From Paraclostridium tenue (GTDB lineage Bacteria > Bacillota > Clostridia > Peptostreptococcales > Peptostreptococcaceae), in NCBI RefSeq assembly GCF_039521565.1, contig NZ_BAAACP010000008.1, forward strand, positions 79,246-143,245: a stretch of DNA of 64,000 nt. The letters are read 5' to 3'. Both the position numbers and the translations under genes were made by a program. Below, in pieces: positions 60,750 through 64,000 of this stretch. Below the pieces are notes generated by a model. That model was not told the origin of the DNA and ran no database searches. It saw only the letters and a list, made by a program, of their open reading frames with translations. Each line of letters starts with the position of its first letter. Positions within the stretch are counted from its first letter, which is position 1.

Positions 60750-62173
60750 TGATACACTTTGAAGGACTTAGGAAAAAAATAATAAAAAATTACTTTATAA
60801 TAATAATAATTACAGTAACTTTATTTGAAGGATTATTTATATTTTATGCTCAAAATTATTACAATGACTCTGTAAGACAAACACTTAGACATCAAGCTAA
60901 AACTATTGAAGATTTATATAGTAGATACTATATGGGTGATATTTCTTTTGAGCAAAAAATAAATAATATATTTGAAAAAAAAGATATAAATACAAATTCA
61001 GAAATGGCTGTAGAGATAATAGATAAAGATAAAAACATAATAATAGATCAATATGGATTTAGGACCAATAAAAAAGCTCATTATGAAGATGTAGACCAAG
61101 CACTTAAAAATATTATATCAACTACTAAGTATAGAATAAAAAGTACTGGAGAGCATGTAATGAGTATATCTGTTCCTTTAACATTTAACAACCAAATAGA
61201 AGGAATAGTAAGATATACTGTATCACTTAATGCTATAGACAAAACTATATTCAAAATAATTTTAGGTCTTATATTAGCTGGTATATTTATATTATTAATA
61301 GCTATATCTATAAGTTTAAAATTTGCATATACGTTAATAGATCCTTTAAGTGAGCTTAAAAAATTTGCTAATGAATTGGCACATGGTAACTATAATATAA
61401 AATTAAAGCCAAGAACTATAATTGATGATGAAATTGGCGAATTAGCAGAAACTTTTGAACATATGGCAAAAGAAATTGATAAAAGTGAAAAGTTAAAAGA
61501 AGAATTTATATCTTCAATATCTCATGAACTTAGAACTCCTTTAACATCTATAAAGGGATGGAGTGAAACATTAGGGTATGAAGGTATTGGAAAAGAAGAA
61601 TTAGATTTAGGTCTAGGTATTATACAAGATGAAACAGAAAGACTTATAAAACTTGTTGAAGAACTTTTAGATTTCTCAAGATTATCATCAGATAGAATTA
61701 AGTTACAAATAGATATGGTTGATGTATGTGCTTTAGCTAATAGTGTTGTAAATCAACTTAAAGTTAAAGCAAATGAACAAAATATATCTTTAACTTATGA
61801 TTTTGAAACTAATAATATAAAAATGATACAAGGAGATAAGAATAGATTAAGACAAGTTCTTATAAATTTAGTTCAAAACTCTTTAAAGTTTACTGATATG
61901 CAAGGTTATGTAAAAGTTATTGTTGACCAAAATGAAGAATATACAATTATAAAAGTTATAGACAATGGAGAAGGAATAGAAGAGCATAATTTAGAAAAAG
62001 TATTAGATAAATTTTTCCAAGAAAATTATAACAAAGCAGGAAGTGGATTAGGACTTGCTATAAGCAATGAAATAGTAAAACTTCATGGTGGAGAAATGAA
62101 CATAGAAAGTAAAAAAGGTGAAGGTACATGTATTACATTTACACTTAAAAATGTACTGGTAGAGTCTGTATAG
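60749..62173 (+). CDS. PhoR-type sensor histidine kinase
   Basis: 474 residues: helix 1 (about 12-32), an extracellular sensor of about 135 residues, helix 2 (about 170-192), HAMP (DPLSELKKFANELAHGNY), phosphorylation motif SHELRTPLTSIKGW, N-box (LVQNSLKFTD), and G-boxes (DNGEGIEEHN, GSGLGLAISNEI). The start is GTG sharing its G with the regulator stop. It pairs with the response regulator upstream. Confidence 0.9.
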   Translation: MIHFEGLRKKIIKNYFIIIIITVTLFEGLFIFYAQNYYNDSVRQTLRHQAKTIEDLYSRYYMGDISFEQKINNIFEKKDINTNSEMAVEIIDKDKNIIIDQYGFRTNKKAHYEDVDQALKNIISTTKYRIKSTGEHVMSISVPLTFNNQIEGIVRYTVSLNAIDKTIFKIILGLILAGIFILLIAISISLKFAYTLIDPLSELKKFANELAHGNYNIKLKPRTIIDDEIGELAETFEHMAKEIDKSEKLKEEFISSISHELRTPLTSIKGWSETLGYEGIGKEELDLGLGIIQDETERLIKLVEELLDFSRLSSDRIKLQIDMVDVCALANSVVNQLKVKANEQNISLTYDFETNNIKMIQGDKNRLRQVLINLVQNSLKFTDMQGYVKVIVDQNEEYTIIKVIDNGEGIEEHNLEKVLDKFFQENYNKAGSGLGLAISNEIVKLHGGEMNIESKKGEGTCITFTLKNVLVESV

Positions 62174-62186
62174 AAAGAGGATTAAT

Positions 62187-62924
62187 ATGAGAAATATAAA
62201 ACTAATCATAGAATATGATGGTTCAAGATATAAAGGATTTCAAAGACTTAAGGATAATGAAAATACAATACAAGGAAAAATAGAATCTGTGCTTAGCAAA
62301 ATGTTTGATGAGCATATAGAGATAATAGGTTCAGGAAGAACTGATATGGGAGTTCATGCTTACAATCAAGTTGCTAATTTTAAAACTAGCTCTACTATCT
62401 CAGTAGAAAAAATAAGTGATTACTTATATAAATACTTACCAGAAGATATTGTTGTAAAAGAAGTTAAAGAAGTTAGTGATAGATTTCATTCTAGATATAA
62501 TGCTAAACAAAAAGTATATTTATATAAAATAAATAATGCTAAACATCATGATGTGTTTCTTAGAAAATATAGTACACACATAGAAAAAACATTAGATATA
62601 GAATTAATGAAAAAAGCTAGTGAGTATTTAATAGGAGAACATGATTTTACTAGTTTTGCATCTTCAAAATCAAAGAAAAAATCAAATGTACGTAATATTC
62701 ACAGCATAACTATTAATAAAAATAAAGATATAATAGATATATATGTAGAAGGTAATGGATTTTTATATAATATGGTTAGAATAATAGTAGGTGCATTAAT
62801 AGATGTAGGTTTACATAAAAAAACACCTGGAGATATTAAAGCTATGTTAGAAGCTAAGGATAGAAGTAAAGCTTCAGACACGGCACCAGCTAAAGGGTTA
62901 TATTTATATTCTGTTAAATATTAA
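62187..62924 (+). CDS. truA: tRNA pseudouridine(38-40) synthase
   Basis: 245 residues. It begins MRNIKLIIEYDGSRYKGFQR, has the catalytic Asp in GSGRTDMGVHAYNQVANF, and ends with GNGFLYNMVRIIVGALIDVG, all TruA signatures. It isomerises uridines 38-40 in tRNA anticodon arms. It is 13 nt downstream of the histidine kinase gene and probably co-transcribed with it, an unrelated housekeeping passenger. Confidence 0.95.
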   Translation: MRNIKLIIEYDGSRYKGFQRLKDNENTIQGKIESVLSKMFDEHIEIIGSGRTDMGVHAYNQVANFKTSSTISVEKISDYLYKYLPEDIVVKEVKEVSDRFHSRYNAKQKVYLYKINNAKHHDVFLRKYSTHIEKTLDIELMKKASEYLIGEHDFTSFASSKSKKKSNVRNIHSITINKNKDIIDIYVEGNGFLYNMVRIIVGALIDVGLHKKTPGDIKAMLEAKDRSKASDTAPAKGLYLYSVKY

Positions 62925-62959
62925 AATCAGACAGCTTTTAGCTGTCTGGTTTATTTTTT
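62924..62959 (+). terminator. Terminator after truA
   Basis: 12-bp stem AAATCAGACAGC / GCTGTCTGGTTT (one wobble) around TTTTA, then a T-rich run. It also overlaps the region just before the GIY-YIG ribosome-binding site. Confidence 0.8.
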
Positions 62960-62969
62960 GGAGGATTTT

Positions 62970-63266
62970 ATGTATTACACATATATAATAACTTGTAAAA
63001 ATGAAACATATTACATAGGGTATACAAGTGATATTAAAAGAAGAATGGAAGAACATAAAAATGGTATAAATTCTAAATATACTAAAGCTAATGGGTTTAA
63101 AAAATTAGATATATATTGGATAAGTAAAAGTAAAAGTGAAGCTATGAAATTAGAATATTTCTTAAAAAAATTAACTAGAATAAATAAAACTAAAGTCATA
63201 GAAAATCCTAAACTTTTATACGAAAAATATTGTATAGATAAAGATAAGTATGTATTAGGAAAATAA
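62970..63266 (+). CDS. GIY-YIG domain protein (YhbQ/UPF0213-like)
   Basis: 98 residues with MYYTYIITCKNETYYIGYTS (the GIY-YIG pair appears as YTY...YIG), DIKRRMEEHKNGINSKYTKA (catalytic Arg) and a Glu in SEAMKLEYFLKKLTR. Members of this small standalone family are putative structure-specific endonucleases. GGAGGATTTT supports the ATG at 62970 rather than the TTG at 62958. Confidence 0.87.
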   Translation: MYYTYIITCKNETYYIGYTSDIKRRMEEHKNGINSKYTKANGFKKLDIYWISKSKSEAMKLEYFLKKLTRINKTKVIENPKLLYEKYCIDKDKYVLGK

Positions 63267-63450
63267 TAAAGTGAAAATTAAAATATATATTGCTTTTTAT
63301 TATAAAAAATAGTATTTTAGTCATACAAATATTTTGTTGAATATTGTAGCTAAATATGAACGATAAATATAGTAAAAAGGCTGTTTGAAGTTAATGATAT
63401 AAAAATAAATAATTATAGAAATATATAGGGGAAAGTGAAGGTAGTAAAAT

Positions 63451-63774
63451 ATGGATGAAAAGATATTTGAAATATCATTTGGAATAATAGGTTATGCAGG
63501 AGATGCAAAGAGCATTGCACATGAAGCATTGGATGAAGCTAAAAAGGGAAATTATGAAAAAGCGAGAAGTCTTTTAAAAAAAGCTAGTGAAACTCTAAAC
63601 AAAGCACATAAATTTCAAACAGAATTAATACAATTAGAAGCTACTGGAGAAAAAATTGAAATGAGGATTGTTTTAGTTCACTCTCAAGATCATTTAATGA
63701 CAACTATGAACTTTTTACAATTAGCTAAAGAGTTTATAGATATGTATGAGTTTATATCTAAAAAATTAGATTAG
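63451..63774 (+). CDS. PTS system lactose/cellobiose-family IIA component, orphan
   Basis: 107 residues, three-helix LacA/CelC fold. The phospho-His is His77 in LVHSQDHLM, with Asp80 as the metal ligand of the trimer core. EISFGIIGYAGDAKSIAHEA is the typical N-terminal helix. No IIB, IIC or glycosidase is adjacent, so it serves a distant permease or a regulatory role. A GTGAAGGTAG site precedes the ATG. The 184 nt before it hold no clear promoter. Confidence 0.88.
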   Translation: MDEKIFEISFGIIGYAGDAKSIAHEALDEAKKGNYEKARSLLKKASETLNKAHKFQTELIQLEATGEKIEMRIVLVHSQDHLMTTMNFLQLAKEFIDMYEFISKKLD

Positions 63775-63775
63775 T

Positions 63776-63819
63776 AAATAAAAATAAGAGTGCTAATATT
63801 AGCACTCTTATTTTTATTT
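63776..63819. terminator. 44-bp perfect palindrome shared by convergent genes
   Basis: Centre GTGCTAATATTAGCAC, 22-bp arms ending in AAATAAAAATAAG and complement, with T-rich tracts on both sides. It contains the stop of the collagen-like gene and begins right after the PTS IIA stop. Confidence 0.93.
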
Positions 63820-64000
63820 GTTATAAGGTGTTTTTTTACTTGGATTAATTATTTTTTTCTTTTCAGGAGCGTAAGGGACAGGTTTTACTTTACTAGGAGC
63901 GGCACCAGTATCGCCTTTTTCACCTTTAGGACCTTGAGGACCTATATTTCCCTGTTCACCTTTAGGACCTTGAGCACCAGTATCGCCTTTTTCACCTTTA
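63814..64000 (-). CDS. Collagen-like protein, C-terminal part (5' end outside the window)
   Basis: The frame on the minus strand enters from the window edge and reads repeated Gly-x-y triplets (KGEKGDTGAQGPKGEQGNIG, PQGPKGEKGDTG). It ends in a basic Pro-rich tail (PSKVKPVPYAPEKKK) and stop at 63814. At DNA level the unit giving GPKGEKGDTG occurs twice in the visible part. Bacterial collagen-like proteins of this type are often exosporium or surface filaments (BclA-like). No sortase motif is seen at the C-terminus. The N-terminal domains are outside the window. Confidence 0.85.
   Translation of the reverse strand, partial: KGEKGDTGAQGPKGEQGNIGPQGPKGEKGDTGAAPSKVKPVPYAPEKKKIINPSKKTPYNK

Noticed and set aside
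1..64000. tRNA, rRNA, insertion sequences and integrase/attachment sites
   Set aside because: I looked through intergenic spaces for cloverleaf-like or GC-rich stable RNA segments and for transposase or integrase proteins and saw none.

Overview
The window is very AT-rich and densely coded. Its genes have Gram-positive ribosome-binding sites and frequent TTG/GTG starts, and its content fits an anaerobic member of Clostridia, most likely Peptostreptococcaceae (the Clostridioides / Paraclostridium / Romboutsia / Terrisporobacter group). The main clues are a homologue of the Clostridioides difficile toxin regulator TcdC, an Etf-linked lactate dehydrogenase operon of the Acetobacterium type, a choloylglycine hydrolase-family enzyme, and a probable selenoprotein. 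The genus is an inference. I see no rRNA, tRNA, insertion sequence, integrase or CRISPR array.

Layout. 1-2 kb: two permeases of a sugar/nucleoside-type ABC importer, the first cut by the window edge. 2-5.4 kb: penicillin V acylase-like hydrolase, a small protein behind a 54-bp tandem duplication, an uncharacterised structured RNA, a 32-residue membrane peptide and the TcdC-like protein. 5.4-9.2 kb: membrane Fe-S protein and ferredoxin divergent from a MocR regulator, a diguanylate cyclase, and a LexA DNA-binding-domain-only protein under a LexA-type box. 9.4-12.5 kb: small alarmone synthetase and a PspA operon. 12.8-15.5 kb: a BtuFCD/FhuDBC-type iron-complex or cobalamin importer. 15.6-32.3 kb: acetyltransferases, two MATE pumps each paired with a MerR regulator, a second RelA/SpoT-domain protein, an MFS carrier, an XRE regulator with a membrane-anchored MutS-like ATPase, a CPBP protease and a copper ATPase. 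32.4-43 kb: an ECF S component, small membrane proteins, a HExxH membrane protein, a third MATE pump, a two-component system and a GntR-controlled ABC exporter. 43-48.7 kb: the lactate operon (GntR regulator, lactate racemase, EtfB, EtfA, FAD lactate dehydrogenase). 48.9-55.4 kb: a lipoprotein, a cold-shock protein, guanine deaminase, two frameshifted genes, a HEPN-type protein and the probable ArsC-like selenoprotein. 55.5-64 kb: LarE, an rRNA methyltransferase, an HD-domain protein, a lipoprotein with a PhoPR-like two-component system, TruA, a GIY-YIG protein, an orphan PTS IIA and the end of a collagen-like protein.

How the genes work together. LarA (44 kb) and LarE (55.5 kb) belong to one cofactor and enzyme system: LarE supplies sulfur for the nickel-pincer cofactor LarA needs, and LarA feeds the Etf/lactate dehydrogenase complex. 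A perfect FadR/LldR-type half-site pair lies just downstream of the operon promoter, followed by a possible cre site. Two of the three MATE pumps have MerR-style promoters with a 19-bp spacer and a dyad inside it. Several stress functions sit close together: SOS-type, alarmone, PspA and copper.

The strongest unusual signal is at 54.6 kb. An ArsC/Spx-like reading frame has one in-frame TGA exactly where the redox cysteine belongs, followed by a short hairpin with a GG-containing loop at a spacing suitable for a bacterial SECIS. Other points worth following are the structured RNA with its peptide, the TcdC homologue away from any toxin gene, the SOS-controlled truncated LexA, the membrane MutS-like ATPase, and the repeated use of perfect palindromes that span the stop codons of convergent genes.
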